A DNA stretch of 64,000 bases, from the NCBI RefSeq assembly GCF_900104115.1, contig NZ_FNJM01000001.1, positions 124,001 to 188,000 on the forward strand, given 5' to 3'. Position 1 is the stretch's first letter; each line of letters starts with the position of its first letter. The stretch comes from Clostridium gasigenes (GTDB lineage Bacteria; Bacillota; Clostridia; Clostridiales; Clostridiaceae). Under the pieces are notes generated by a model. That model saw only the letters and a list, made by a program, of their open reading frames with translations, ran no database searches and had not been told where the DNA came from. The translations under genes and the position numbers were made by a program. Positions 24,833 through 34,509 of the stretch are shown piece after piece.

Positions 24833-26585
24833 TGAAAAATATCGTAATACACCAGAATATATTTTTAACAATCCTGAATATAGAGATTATCTTATTAAAT
24901 ATATAGGTAATCCAACAGGTTATTCAAATAGTGTTGCCGGGGTTTTCGTAACTCCCCTAGACAATAACTATGCAATATTATCAATAAGAATTGATTTGCA
25001 AAGTGATATATCAGATTACTCAATATTAAGTAATTATAAAAATGAACAAGGGGAAACTTTAGAGTCAAATATTCTATATATTAAATATCCTGAATTTTAT
25101 AAACTTCAAGAGATTTCACCTATTGATGCAGCAGAGGTTAGAGTTGTACAAACAGATACTCCATTAAATGTAACTGGAAAAAAAGTTGTAGTAGGAATAA
25201 TTGATACCGGAATAGATTATCTAAGTAATGAATTCATGACTTTAAGTGGTGAAACTCGAATAAATTTCATTTGGGATCAGACTATAGCAAATGAAAATAA
25301 TTTACCACTAGATGTTCCATATGGTACTGAATATGATAGCAAAAAAATAAATAATGCAATACAGTTATTTAGAGAAGGTAAGGATCCATACACTATTGTT
25401 CCAAGTATAGATAAAATAGGTCATGGAACAAATATGGCAGGCATAATTGCTGCAACTGGTGTAAATCCAGAACTTAAAGGGGTAGCACCAGATTGTGAAT
25501 TGTGTATTATTAAAATTGCAGAATCTATCACCTACGAAAAAAATTTAAATATACAAATACCTATATTTAATATAACTACAATAGTTGCAGCAATTATTAG
25601 GTTATATAATTATTCAATTAAATCTTTAAAGCCAATGGTTATATATTTACCTTTAGGCACTAATTCTGGAAATCATAGAGGCAATGGATTAATTAATGAA
25701 ATTATTCAAAAGGTATCAAATAGTAGGGGGATTATAGTAGTTACAGGTTCGGGTAACGAAGGGGCAGAAGGTGGCCATGCTTCGGGATTTATTCCAGATG
25801 TAGGGGGAACAGAGACTATTGATCTTAATGTATCTGATGAACAAAAGTCTTTAATAGTAGAAATATGGTCAGATTTACCTAATATTATGACTTTAAATAT
25901 TATTTCACCATCAGGTGAGGATACTGGAATAATACCTGTACTAATAAACAGTACAGAAAAGTTTAACTTTATTTTTGAAAAAGTATCTATACAGGTAAGT
26001 TATTTAATTCCAGAACAAATAACGGGAGATGAATTAATATTAATATACTTTAGTAATTTGCAACCTGGTTCATGGAAATTAAGGCTAACGGCAAATGCAG
26101 TTACAGATGGGGCGTTTAACGCATGGATACCAGTTCAGGGAATATCAGTTGGAGATACTAGATTTATACAAGCAGACCCTTTTGGTACTTTTACCACTCC
26201 TGGAGATTCACCAAGTGCAATGACTGTTGCTGCCTATAATCAAAATAACAATAATACAATAAATTATTCGGGAATGGCATTTAAAAATGATTTAAGTGAT
26301 GCAATATATTTAGCAGCTGGAGGCGTAAATGCAAAAACAGTTGCACCAAGTAATAAAATAGAAATTGTAAATGGAACTAGTGTATCAGCAGCGGTAGCAA
26401 GTGGGGTATGCGCTTTAATATTTCAATGGGGAATGACTGATGGAAATTATCCGAATATGTATGCTCAAAGTCTTATTACTTATATGATAAGGGGAACAGT
26501 AAAAAGAAGAGGGGATATATATCCAAATTATCAATGGGGGTTTGGAATTTTAAATGCATTTGAAATTTTTCGAAATATGCCTTAG
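24825..26585 (+). CDS. Csp-type subtilisin-like protease, copy 1B
   Basis: The 586-residue S8 peptidase has Asp127 in GIIDTGID, His200 in IGHGTNMAG and Ser519 in NGTSVSAAVASG, so all catalytic residues are present, unlike the pseudoproteases CspA and CspC of C. difficile. The N-terminal 115 residues (EYIFNNPEYRDYLIKYIG) are the prodomain type seen in clostridial CspA/CspC proteins. The jelly-roll insertion is at about 325-460. It starts inside the end of copy 1A with GAGAGG as ribosome site, so A and B are made together. The likely role is spore cortex germination signalling; the actual substrate is inferred from family. Confidence 0.88.
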   Translation: MNSEKYRNTPEYIFNNPEYRDYLIKYIGNPTGYSNSVAGVFVTPLDNNYAILSIRIDLQSDISDYSILSNYKNEQGETLESNILYIKYPEFYKLQEISPIDAAEVRVVQTDTPLNVTGKKVVVGIIDTGIDYLSNEFMTLSGETRINFIWDQTIANENNLPLDVPYGTEYDSKKINNAIQLFREGKDPYTIVPSIDKIGHGTNMAGIIAATGVNPELKGVAPDCELCIIKIAESITYEKNLNIQIPIFNITTIVAAIIRLYNYSIKSLKPMVIYLPLGTNSGNHRGNGLINEIIQKVSNSRGIIVVTGSGNEGAEGGHASGFIPDVGGTETIDLNVSDEQKSLIVEIWSDLPNIMTLNIISPSGEDTGIIPVLINSTEKFNFIFEKVSIQVSYLIPEQITGDELILIYFSNLQPGSWKLRLTANAVTDGAFNAWIPVQGISVGDTRFIQADPFGTFTTPGDSPSAMTVAAYNQNNNNTINYSGMAFKNDLSDAIYLAAGGVNAKTVAPSNKIEIVNGTSVSAAVASGVCALIFQWGMTDGNYPNMYAQSLITYMIRGTVKRRGDIYPNYQWGFGILNAFEIFRNMP

Positions 26586-26648
26586 ATGAAGATGGTATAA
26601 ATTAAATATTATAAAAATAAATTGGAGCAATATTAAAGGGAGTAAAAT

Positions 26649-28472
26649 ATGGAACAGTATAAAATAGTATGCCCTAATTACTTAGATGAAAATTCACCAG
26701 ACTTTTTAGTGGAGTATAGAGGTCCATTTAAGGAAGAAATAGATAAGGTTACTTATGCTTGTGGAGATATTATAACTGATACCCTTGGAGTGATATCAGT
26801 ACCTTATGAATATTTAGATATATTAAGGAAAGATGTGCCGTCTATTGTATTTGTAGAAAATAGAAGTATATATGTTCTGCAAGATGTTATTGTAAATTAT
26901 GTGGATAATATAAATGAAATTAAACTAAACCCTTATTTAGGTCTTAATGGCAGGGGTGTTCTTGTAGGGATGGTTGATTCGGGAATAGATTATCTGAATA
27001 ATGAATTTATAAGAGAAGATGGAACATCAAGAATACTTAATATATGGGATCAAACAGCGCCTATAAATTATAGTAATAAGAAAGTATATATTGGTGATAC
27101 TTATGATAACGATAAAATTAATGAAGCTATTAATGCATCTAAAAGAGGTGAAGATCCTTATGCGATAGTGCCTACAAAAGATGAAATTGATCATGGGACA
27201 AAGATGGCTGGAATTATAGGAGGAAGAGGATATAATGAAGATATTAGAGGGGTAGCATCTGATTCTGATTTTGTAATTGTTAAGTTGCTTGAATCACTTA
27301 ATTATAAGAGGATGCTTAGAGAAAATGGAATATTAAATGTACCAGGATATAATAATGTAGAGGTTTTAGCTGGAATTGAGTATTTAAGGCGTTATGCAGA
27401 AAACGCTAAGAAACCTATGGTTGTATATATAGGAGTAGGAACCACCAGTGGAAGTCATTCGGGAAATAATATTATGTCTAGATATATAAATGCTATTGCA
27501 GCAGAGCGAGGGCTTGCAATAGTAGCTGGAGTGGGAAATGAAGGTGATTCAGAGGGGCATGCATCGGGGACTATTAAGGCTGTAGATGATGTGGCATTAA
27601 TTGAATTATCAATTCCTAGAGTGCTTAAAGAATTATCTTTTGAGGTATGGATTAGGAAACCAGATATAATGTCAATTAATATAAGTACGCCTTATGGAGA
27701 AATGTCTGGGTTTATTGATGCAAAAATTAAAAGAGTTGGAACTATAAAATTTGTGTTAACAAATAGTTCTGTGAATATTAGGTATAATGTTCCTGAAGAG
27801 TACACTGGTGATGAAGTTATTGGATTAACATTTAAAGATATGAAGCCAGGAATATGGAGGCTAGAGTTGAAAGGCGAAGATATAGTAAAGGGTAGATATG
27901 ATATGTGGCTGCCTCCTAAAGCAACATTACCAGAAGGTACAAGGTTTCTTGCTTCAGATCCATTTATAACATTAACAGTACCAAGTACTGCAAAAAAAGT
28001 TATAACTGTAGCCTATTATAATAGTCAAACAAAATCCTTAGTAGCATCATCCGGTAAGGGATTTAATTCAAATGGGTTAATTAATCCAGATATAATGACA
28101 GCCGGTATTGATGTTTTGACTACATCTAATGGAGGAGCTGTTACAAAAACATCTGGAAGTTCGGTTGCTACAGCTATTGTAGCGGGATGTTGCTCTTTAA
28201 TACTTCAATGGGGAATAGTTGATAAAAATGATACAACAATGTATTCTGCAAAAATATTGAGTTATCTTATATATGGTGCGGATAGAACTATGATGGATGA
28301 GTATCCAAATAGATATTCAGGATATGGAGTTTTAGATATATTAAAGACATTTAATGTTATGGGTGGTATTTATAGAAGTTATAGAAATTCAGAGTTTATT
28401 GAGTATTATGTAGGAAATCTATATGTGAAAATTCCAAGTGATAAAGAAGAGGGGTATAAAATAAATGAATAG
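26649..28472 (+). CDS. Csp-type subtilisin-like protease, copy 2A
   Basis: This is a close paralogue of copy 1A with the same 607-residue length and no gaps. The triad Asp110, His182 and Ser505 is kept, with SGSSVATA around the serine. Differences cluster on surface-type positions, such as DIRGVASDSD in place of GVGGVASDCD near 200 and NSGAVTKT-type changes near 495. The ribosome site AAAGGGAG precedes ATG 26649. It sits 63 bases after copy 1B and overlaps copy 2B by 8 bases. The conserved active site in both A copies suggests that both are functional and may differ in the signal or substrate they handle. Confidence 0.88.
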   Translation: MEQYKIVCPNYLDENSPDFLVEYRGPFKEEIDKVTYACGDIITDTLGVISVPYEYLDILRKDVPSIVFVENRSIYVLQDVIVNYVDNINEIKLNPYLGLNGRGVLVGMVDSGIDYLNNEFIREDGTSRILNIWDQTAPINYSNKKVYIGDTYDNDKINEAINASKRGEDPYAIVPTKDEIDHGTKMAGIIGGRGYNEDIRGVASDSDFVIVKLLESLNYKRMLRENGILNVPGYNNVEVLAGIEYLRRYAENAKKPMVVYIGVGTTSGSHSGNNIMSRYINAIAAERGLAIVAGVGNEGDSEGHASGTIKAVDDVALIELSIPRVLKELSFEVWIRKPDIMSINISTPYGEMSGFIDAKIKRVGTIKFVLTNSSVNIRYNVPEEYTGDEVIGLTFKDMKPGIWRLELKGEDIVKGRYDMWLPPKATLPEGTRFLASDPFITLTVPSTAKKVITVAYYNSQTKSLVASSGKGFNSNGLINPDIMTAGIDVLTTSNGGAVTKTSGSSVATAIVAGCCSLILQWGIVDKNDTTMYSAKILSYLIYGADRTMMDEYPNRYSGYGVLDILKTFNVMGGIYRSYRNSEFIEYYVGNLYVKIPSDKEEGYKINE

Positions 28473-30225
28473 TAAAAAATATCGTAGTACTCCAGAATAT
28501 ATATTTAATAATCCTAAATACAGAGATTATCTTATTAAATATATAGGTGATCCAACAGGTTACTCAAATAGTGTTGACGGGGTTTTTGTAACTCCCCTAG
28601 ACAATAACTATGCAATATTATCAATAAGAATTGATTTGCAAAATGATATATTCGATTATTCAATATTAAGTAAGTATAAAAATGAACAAGGGGAAACTTT
28701 GATGTCAAATATTCTATATATTAAATATCCTGAATTTTATAAACTTCAAGATATTTCACCTATTGATGCTGCTGAAGTTAGAGTTGTACAAACAGATACT
28801 CCGTTAAATGTAACTGGAAAAAAAGTTGTAGTAGGAATAATTGATACCGGAATAGATTATCTAAGTGATGAATTCATGACTTTAAGTGGTGAAACTCGAA
28901 TAAATTTCATTTGGGATCAAACTATAGCAAATGAAAATAATTTACCACTGGAGGTTCCATATGGTACTGAATATGATAGCGAAAAAATAAATAATGCAAT
29001 ACAGTTATTTAGAGCAGGTAAGGATCCATACACTATTGTTCCAAGTGTAGATAAAATAGGTCATGGAACAAATATGGCAGGCATAATTGCTGCAACTGGT
29101 GTAAATCCAGAACTTAAAGGGGTAGCGCCAGATTGTGAATTGTGTATTATTAAACTTGCAGAAGCTATCACCTACAAAAGCGATTTTAATATAGAAATAC
29201 CTATATTTAATATAACTACAATAGTTGCAGCAATTATTAGGTTATATAATTATTCAATTAAATCTTTAAAGCCAATGGTTATATATTTACCTTTAGGTAC
29301 CAATTCGGGGAATCATAGAGGAAATGGATTGATTAATGAAATTATTCAAAAGGTATCAAATAGTATGGGGATTATAGTAGTTACAGGTTCAGGTAACGAA
29401 GGGGCAGAAGGTGGCCATGCTTCGGGATTTATTCCAGATGTAGGGGGAACAGAGACTATTGATCTTAATGTATCTAATGAACAAAAGGCTTTAATAGTAG
29501 AAATATGGGCAGATTTACCTAATATTATGACTTTAAATATTATTTCACCATCAGGCGAAGACACTGGAATAATACCTGTACTAATAAACAGTACAGAAAA
29601 GTTCAGCTTTATTTTTGAAAAGGTATCTATACAGGTAAGTTATTTAATCCCAGAACAAATAACGGGAGATGAATTAATATTAATATATTTTAGTAATTTA
29701 CAACCTGGTTCATGGAAATTAAGGTTAACGGCAAATGCGGTTACAAATGGGGCATTTAATTCTTGGATACCAGTTAAAGGAATATCGGTTGGAGATACTA
29801 AATTTATACAATCAGACCCTTTTGGGACTTTTACAATTCCTGGAGATTCACCAAGTGTAATGACAGCTGCGGGCTATAATCAAAATAATAATAACACAAT
29901 AAATTATTCGGGAATGGCATTTAAAAATGATTTGAATAATTCAATATATGTAGCAGCAGGGGCAGTAAATGCAAAAACAGTTGGGCCAGGTAATAGAATT
30001 GATATTGTAAATGGAACTAGTGTATCAGCAGCAGTAACAGGTGGGGTATGCGCTTTAATATTTCAATGGGGAATGACTGATGGAAATTATCCAAATATGT
30101 ACTCTCAAAGTCTTATTACTTATGTTATAAGAGGAACAACAAAAAGAAGAGGTGATATATACCCCAATCCTCAATGGGGGTATGGAATTTTAAATGTCTT
30201 TGGAATTTTTAAGAATATGCCTTAG
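28465..30225 (+). CDS. Csp-type subtilisin-like protease, copy 2B
   Basis: This 586-residue paralogue of copy 1B has the same triad positions, Asp127, His200 and Ser519 (NGTSVSAAVTGG). Its prodomain and jelly-roll insertion match copy 1B without gaps. Differences include SNGAFNSWIPVKG in place of TDGAFNAWIPVQG near 430. It is the last gene of the four-gene protease operon; a long hairpin follows at 30241. Expression is probably under a late sporulation sigma factor, as for other csp genes, but I cannot name a sigma-G or sigma-K box with confidence. Confidence 0.88.
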   Translation: MNSKKYRSTPEYIFNNPKYRDYLIKYIGDPTGYSNSVDGVFVTPLDNNYAILSIRIDLQNDIFDYSILSKYKNEQGETLMSNILYIKYPEFYKLQDISPIDAAEVRVVQTDTPLNVTGKKVVVGIIDTGIDYLSDEFMTLSGETRINFIWDQTIANENNLPLEVPYGTEYDSEKINNAIQLFRAGKDPYTIVPSVDKIGHGTNMAGIIAATGVNPELKGVAPDCELCIIKLAEAITYKSDFNIEIPIFNITTIVAAIIRLYNYSIKSLKPMVIYLPLGTNSGNHRGNGLINEIIQKVSNSMGIIVVTGSGNEGAEGGHASGFIPDVGGTETIDLNVSNEQKALIVEIWADLPNIMTLNIISPSGEDTGIIPVLINSTEKFSFIFEKVSIQVSYLIPEQITGDELILIYFSNLQPGSWKLRLTANAVTNGAFNSWIPVKGISVGDTKFIQSDPFGTFTIPGDSPSVMTAAGYNQNNNNTINYSGMAFKNDLNNSIYVAAGAVNAKTVGPGNRIDIVNGTSVSAAVTGGVCALIFQWGMTDGNYPNMYSQSLITYVIRGTTKRRGDIYPNPQWGYGILNVFGIFKNMP

Positions 30226-30240
30226 AGGAATATGTAGGTA

Positions 30241-30377
30241 AAAAAATAACAAGTTAGATTCTGATCTATTTTGAACTAGGTTTAATCATCATAATCTTTG
30301 TATAGGATCACTATGCAAAGGTTGTGATTATCATCCTATTTAAAAATATCTACAGAATTTTTGACTTGTTATTTTTT
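30241..30377 (+). terminator. Large rod-shaped terminator structure after the protease operon
   Basis: AAAAAATAACAAGT (30241-30254) and ACTTGTTATTTTTT (30364-30377) are perfectly complementary. Within, ATTCTG pairs with CAGAAT, TAGG with CCTA, and CATAATCTTTGTATAG (30290-30305) with CTATGCAAAGGTTGTG (30311-30326). The result is a 137-base imperfect rod ending in a T-run. It surely terminates transcription; it might also be a processed small RNA. Confidence 0.6.
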
Positions 30378-30464
30378 GTTACTTAAGAACTATAAAAATT
30401 GAAAAATATGTAATGATAGAGTATATTAATATTAGGATAAAATATATAAATAAAGGAGTTTAAA

Positions 30465-32180
30465 ATGAATAATTTAAAAGTAAAATCAAAAATTATGTTT
30501 TTCTCAATTACAATGTTATTACTTATTACCATAATTAGTGGTGTAGGATATGCTTATCTTTCAAAGGCAAATAAAGATATAACAATAATGTACAATGAAC
30601 GACTATTAAGCGTACAATACTTAAATGATAACAGGAACCAATCTAGGGCTATTGAAGCGGATACCTATTACATACTAGTACATTCAGAAAATAAAGATAA
30701 ACAAAATGAAAAATTCAAAGACATAGAAGTCAGAGAAGAAAAATTCAACACAAACTGGGAAAGTTACAAACAAAGCGATATTGATCAATATGAAAAAGAA
30801 AGAATTTCTATTATGGAAAGCAACCTTGAAAATTTGAGAAAATCAAGATCAGTAACTACTAAACTTGCAATGGAGGGAAAGAAACAGGAAGCTTTGAATG
30901 AAGAATTAAAATCTGTTGAATATGAAGAAGCATTCCAAACAAGTTTAAAGGAAATAGCAGAACATAACGTGAAATTAGCTAGTGATTTAAATGAACAAAA
31001 CAATAAAGATTTTAAGGTTTCAATAAATGTACTTGCGTCAATATTTTTATTTGCATTAGGCGTTGGTATAGTATTAACATTTATAATTTCAAAAAGTATT
31101 GCAAATCCATTATCTTTAGCTGTAAATCATTTAAAACTTATAGCTACTGGTGATTTTACAAGAGATGTTCCAGAAGAGACTAAGAAAAGAAAAGATGAAA
31201 TGGGAGATATAGCAAATGCTGTGGACATTATGCAAAGTTCATTAAAACTTTTAATTAGAAATGTAAGTGAAGAAGCTAATATTATTAAAGCTGTAGTACT
31301 TAATGTTTCTGGAAATGTAAAAATTTTAAATGAAAATATAGAAGAAGTATCTGCAACTACAGAGGAATTATCGGCAGGAATGGAAGAAACAGCAGCATCT
31401 ACAGAAGAGATGAATGCAACAGCCGATGAAATAGAAATAGCAGTTCAATCTATAGCAAAAAAAGCACAAGGCGGATCTATACAAGCTCAAGAAATAAATA
31501 AAAGAGCAATAGATACTAAAGATAATGTTACAAAATCAAAAGATAGAGCACTTGAAATATTTATAAAAACTAAAGATAAATTAGAGATAGCCATGGAAAA
31601 TTCTAAAGTAGTGTCACAAATTAATGTATTGTCTGAAGCTATAATGCAAATATCAGCACAAACTAATCTTTTAGCGTTAAATGCAGCTATTGAGGCAGCA
31701 AGAGCTGGGGAAGCTGGGCGTGGATTTGCAGTTGTTGCAGATGAAATAAGAAAACTTGCAGAAGATTCAAAGAATACCGTAATTGAAATACAAAATATAA
31801 CTAAAAAAGTAACTGAATCAGTATCTGATTTATCATTTAGTTCTAATGAATTATTAAATTTTGTGGAAGAAGATGTACAAAATGATTATAATACAATATT
31901 AAATGTAGCAGATGAATATAGCAATGATGCAGAGTTTGTAAAAAATCTTGTATTAGATTTTAGCTCAACTTCTAAAGAGCTTTTAGCTTCACTTCAAGAT
32001 GTGATAAAGATTATAGAACAGGTAGCGCAAGCTTCAACTGAAGGGGCAGAAGGGACAAACAATATTGCAGAAAAGGTATCTGATGTAACTGAAAGATCTA
32101 ATGGAATTATTGAGGATGTAAAAAAATCTACAGAAAGTGTAGAGAAATTAAATGAAGAAATATCTCAATTTAAGATTTAG
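30465..32180 (+). CDS. Methyl-accepting chemotaxis protein with four-helix-bundle sensor
   Basis: This 571-residue chemoreceptor has a membrane span at about 10-30, a helical periplasmic-type sensor (35-185, 4HB_MCP style) and a second span at about 187-207. A HAMP domain (208-265) is followed by a coiled-coil signalling domain. The hairpin tip [40 protein letters not shown] is the standard CheA/CheW contact (about residues 395-435). It signals to the flagellar motor through CheA. The ligand is not predictable from the variable helical sensor. Ribosome site AAAGGAG precedes ATG 30465. It is a single gene with its own terminator. Confidence 0.92.
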   Translation: MNNLKVKSKIMFFSITMLLLITIISGVGYAYLSKANKDITIMYNERLLSVQYLNDNRNQSRAIEADTYYILVHSENKDKQNEKFKDIEVREEKFNTNWESYKQSDIDQYEKERISIMESNLENLRKSRSVTTKLAMEGKKQEALNEELKSVEYEEAFQTSLKEIAEHNVKLASDLNEQNNKDFKVSINVLASIFLFALGVGIVLTFIISKSIANPLSLAVNHLKLIATGDFTRDVPEETKKRKDEMGDIANAVDIMQSSLKLLIRNVSEEANIIKAVVLNVSGNVKILNENIEEVSATTEELSAGMEETAASTEEMNATADEIEIAVQSIAKKAQGGSIQAQEINKRAIDTKDNVTKSKDRALEIFIKTKDKLEIAMENSKVVSQINVLSEAIMQISAQTNLLALNAAIEAARAGEAGRGFAVVADEIRKLAEDSKNTVIEIQNITKKVTESVSDLSFSSNELLNFVEEDVQNDYNTILNVADEYSNDAEFVKNLVLDFSSTSKELLASLQDVIKIIEQVAQASTEGAEGTNNIAEKVSDVTERSNGIIEDVKKSTESVEKLNEEISQFKI

Positions 32181-32276
32181 GTGTTTAAAAAATAACAAAT
32201 CACAGTTATAAATAGACAAGCATGTTTAACATGATTGCAGTTATTTCAGTAATAGCCTATAGTTGGGCGTAAAGCA

Positions 32277-32315
32277 TAGCTGACCTAAGACTGAATTTTA
32301 GTCTTAGGTCAGCTA
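32277..32315. terminator. Bidirectional hairpin after the chemoreceptor gene
   Basis: TAGCTGACCTAAGACT (32277-32292) and AGTCTTAGGTCAGCTA (32300-32315) form a 16-bp perfect stem between converging genes. Its flanking T-run is weak (TAGTTTATATAT). Confidence 0.7.
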
Positions 32316-32348
32316 TAGTTTATATATATTGGTAATGTAAATAATATA

Positions 32349-32762
32349 TTATACTGGTATCCCAAAGACAGTTTGTTTTCCGCTTTCAATTAGATAACGT
32401 ATATGGCATTCCTCATAAATTTCATTATTAGATTTAAGCCACCAATAATCTTCTAGGCTCATACCTTTATTTGCTTTGCAAATTTCCCAGGCATCATAGA
32501 ATGGGAGTTCCATAATATTTAATATATGATCAACAGCATCACGATCTGGAGGCATAACTCTATCTTCTATCCACCACAATATATTTTCATTACATGGTTT
32601 ATAATCTAATGATAGATTAGTATAATCATAAAGTATTGGAGGAAGATACTTTATATTTTTTATTTCTTTATTAAGTTGGAAAGAAAACTTATCTAGTTTA
32701 TTATTATAGCTAATAATTCCAACTTCAATATCTTTATACATTAGAGTATAATTTTCTAACAT
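32349..32762 (-). CDS. Unknown 137-residue protein
   Basis: The protein is soluble and acidic, with a beta-rich first half (LMYKDIEVGIISYNNKLDKF) that recalls the N-terminal domain of HipA-like proteins only faintly. A conserved-looking block ILWWIEDRVMPPDRDAVDHI leads into PFYDAWEICKANKGMSLEDY, which I associate with clostridial proteins of unknown function near toxin-antitoxin or mobile genes. I cannot assign a function. Its start overlaps the upstream gene by 29 bases, so the two form one unit. Confidence 0.55.
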   Translation of the reverse strand: MLENYTLMYKDIEVGIISYNNKLDKFSFQLNKEIKNIKYLPPILYDYTNLSLDYKPCNENILWWIEDRVMPPDRDAVDHILNIMELPFYDAWEICKANKGMSLEDYWWLKSNNEIYEECHIRYLIESGKQTVFGIPV

Positions 32763-32982
32763 AATCTAGCCTCTCTTTCAATAAATTACACATTGCAATA
32801 TAACGTTCTTTTCCTAAATAACATTCATATTCGTTTATAATATTTATAAACTCTTCATTTGTAGCATATAAGTTTATTTTAGGAAGATTATTTATAAGTT
32901 TTATTTGAGAAATATGTTTTTGTGAAAATGGTTTGCTCTTATCGAAACGCTTATTTAAATAAGGTTTTTTATTTATATTCAT
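32734..32982 (-). CDS. Unknown 82-residue protein paired with the preceding gene
   Basis: The protein is basic at the N terminus (NKKPYLNKRFDKSKPFSQKH) and helical later. The frame stays open upstream of the ATG at 32982 to a stop near 33033 with coding-like sequence (YSDLTSDDLMNINKK) and no usable start there, and there is no clear ribosome site. The gene may therefore be 5'-truncated. Pairing with an overlapping downstream gene gives the look of a toxin-antitoxin pair, but no motif supports this. Confidence 0.45.
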   Translation of the reverse strand: MNINKKPYLNKRFDKSKPFSQKHISQIKLINNLPKINLYATNEEFINIINEYECYLGKERYIAMCNLLKERLDYVRKLYSNV

Positions 32983-33145
32983 TAAGTCATCGGATGTTAA
33001 GTCAGAATAGAGGCTAAGTCCATTATATTTATTTCAAAGTCTAACCATATTAATAAGTCTTAATTAATATTATAGTATATTTGCTTATACATAGTAAATA
33101 TATATAGTTGAAGAAATATCTCAGTTTTAAATTTAATATTAAAAA

Positions 33146-33334
33146 TGTTTTTCCCCAAGGGCTTCTATTTCTTTTAGTACAATAGCATATTCTTTTCCTT
33201 TTGGAGTTAAAAAATCTTTTAGTACCTTCTAAAAGATGGCAAAGAATAACAGCTTTCCATTTACCTCTAATAATTTCAAAAGCCCAATCTAATTTGCAAA
33301 CATAGTTTTTTCCATCTCTTTCAATTAATAGGTA
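33146..33334 (-). pseudogene. Decayed HxlR-family regulator
   Basis: On the minus strand the frame reads KNYVCKLDWAFEIIRGKWK then AVILCHLLEGTKRF, a clear HxlR-family start (Cys, GGKWK-like core, LLEGTKRF). It then jumps, with a frameshift and loss of the middle, to LTPKGKEYAIVLKEIEALGEK, the family's C-terminal end. About 60 residues including the recognition helix and wing are missing. It is a remnant of a redox- or aldehyde-sensing repressor gene. No target gene lies directly beside it. Confidence 0.7.
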
Positions 33335-33743
33335 TCACCTCTAATAATATTAATTTAATACATATATACATTGTAATACAGTTTATTAATAAAGGTAATA
33401 GTAATGTTTGTTAACGAAAAAAATATATAGTTAATAAAAAGTTCAATTATTTTAGAAAAATGATTATATAGCTATAGTGTCCCCATAGAACGCCATATAA
33501 GAAAGAAGACTAGATATTATAAAAACTTGAAATTTTAGAAAATACAGAGTAAAATTAAGTCGAATAAAGTTATAATAAAACAAATTAAACTGCAAATATT
33601 TACAAATAGGTTGGGGATTTATTTATAAATACAAAAAATATAACAAATAAAAACCATGATGAAAGTCTAAATCTCCTTGTGAAGTTACAGCATCGAAGAT
33701 GATGATTTAAACTTCGATAATTAGTAAATAGGGGGCAATACAG
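33335..33743 (+). other. Spacer before the Agr-type regulator, no gene seen
   Basis: This 409-base AT-rich stretch has no credible coding frame. Near the end, TTGTGAAGTTACAGCATCGAAG and TTTAAACTTCGATAAT give a short CGAAG/CTTCG match at 33690-33718 that could be a hairpin in the leader of the response regulator. No consensus promoter stands out. Confidence 0.3.
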
Positions 33744-34469
33744 ATGAAGGTGCTAATAGTAGAAGATGATAAAACACAAAGGAAAAGTTTAAAGAAGATG
33801 CTACAGCAAATAGGTGAAGATATAAATATATATGAAGCTGAAGATAAAGCTGAAGCTTTAGAAATTACAAGTAAGAATAATATAGATATATTTTATATCG
33901 ATATATATCTGAAAAATTCTTCAGGATTAGATTTTGCAATGGAGCTTAGAAAAATACCTGAATATGAATTTAGTTTTATTATCTTCTTAACAACTCATGT
34001 TGAATATATAACTCAAGCATTTAAACAAGTTCATTGTTATGACTATATCATAAAGCCATATGACGCTACTGAGGTAGTAGATATGACAAAACGCTTTATG
34101 TTATATGGTAATAACATAAAGGATACTCCAGAAGATAAGAGACATATTGTACTTGAAATTAGTAAAGGTATTAATGTGAAAATATACGTTGATGAAATAA
34201 TTTTTATAGAAGTGAATCTTCGAAATTGTATGATACATACAATAAATGGTGTTTATAAAGCTAATAGGTTAGCACTGGAGAAGATTCTTAAACTTATAAA
34301 TTGTAGCAATATAATTCAGTGCCATAAATCATTTGCTACGAATATTAAGCATATAAAAAAAATAGAGAGTGTAGATAGTAAATTAAGTGAAATTTACTTT
34401 GAAAATTATGATAAAAATGCTCTTTTAGGTTACAAATTTAAAAATATAATAATGGAACAATTTCAGTAA
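33744..34469 (+). CDS. LytTR-family response regulator (AgrA-like)
   Basis: The 241-residue protein has a receiver domain (residues 1-120) with acidic pocket VEDD at 6-9, phosphorylation site Asp53 in FYIDIYL, and the conserved Lys in YIIKPYD near 104. A LytTR DNA-binding domain (about 140-240) follows, with IIFIEVNLRNCMIHT and IQCHKSFATNIKHIKKI. AgrA and VirR belong to this class. The kinase gene follows after 40 bases and the peptide genes agrD/agrB converge on it. Together they form an Agr peptide quorum-sensing system; AgrA-type regulators usually activate the agr promoter and effector genes. Confidence 0.88.
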   Translation: MKVLIVEDDKTQRKSLKKMLQQIGEDINIYEAEDKAEALEITSKNNIDIFYIDIYLKNSSGLDFAMELRKIPEYEFSFIIFLTTHVEYITQAFKQVHCYDYIIKPYDATEVVDMTKRFMLYGNNIKDTPEDKRHIVLEISKGINVKIYVDEIIFIEVNLRNCMIHTINGVYKANRLALEKILKLINCSNIIQCHKSFATNIKHIKKIESVDSKLSEIYFENYDKNALLGYKFKNIIMEQFQ

Positions 34470-34509
34470 TTATATCAAATTAAATTTGTTATGAAAAGGA
34501 GATTATAAA

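Larger units (their letters stand above)
23009..30225 (+). repeat. Tandem duplication of a two-gene protease unit
   Basis: The unit 23009-26585 and the unit 26649-30225 are both exactly 3577 bases long at an offset of 3640, with gene lengths and the 8-base overlap identical. About 40 bases upstream also match (AAGCAATATAAAGGGA versus GAGCAATATTAAAGGGA). Only substitutions separate them, so the duplication is direct and has stayed in frame throughout. Confidence 0.9.

Noticed and set aside
32349..32982. Two overlapping unknown genes considered as a toxin-antitoxin system
   Set aside because: No toxin or antitoxin motif could be identified and the first gene appears to lack its start, so the idea is not reported as a finding.
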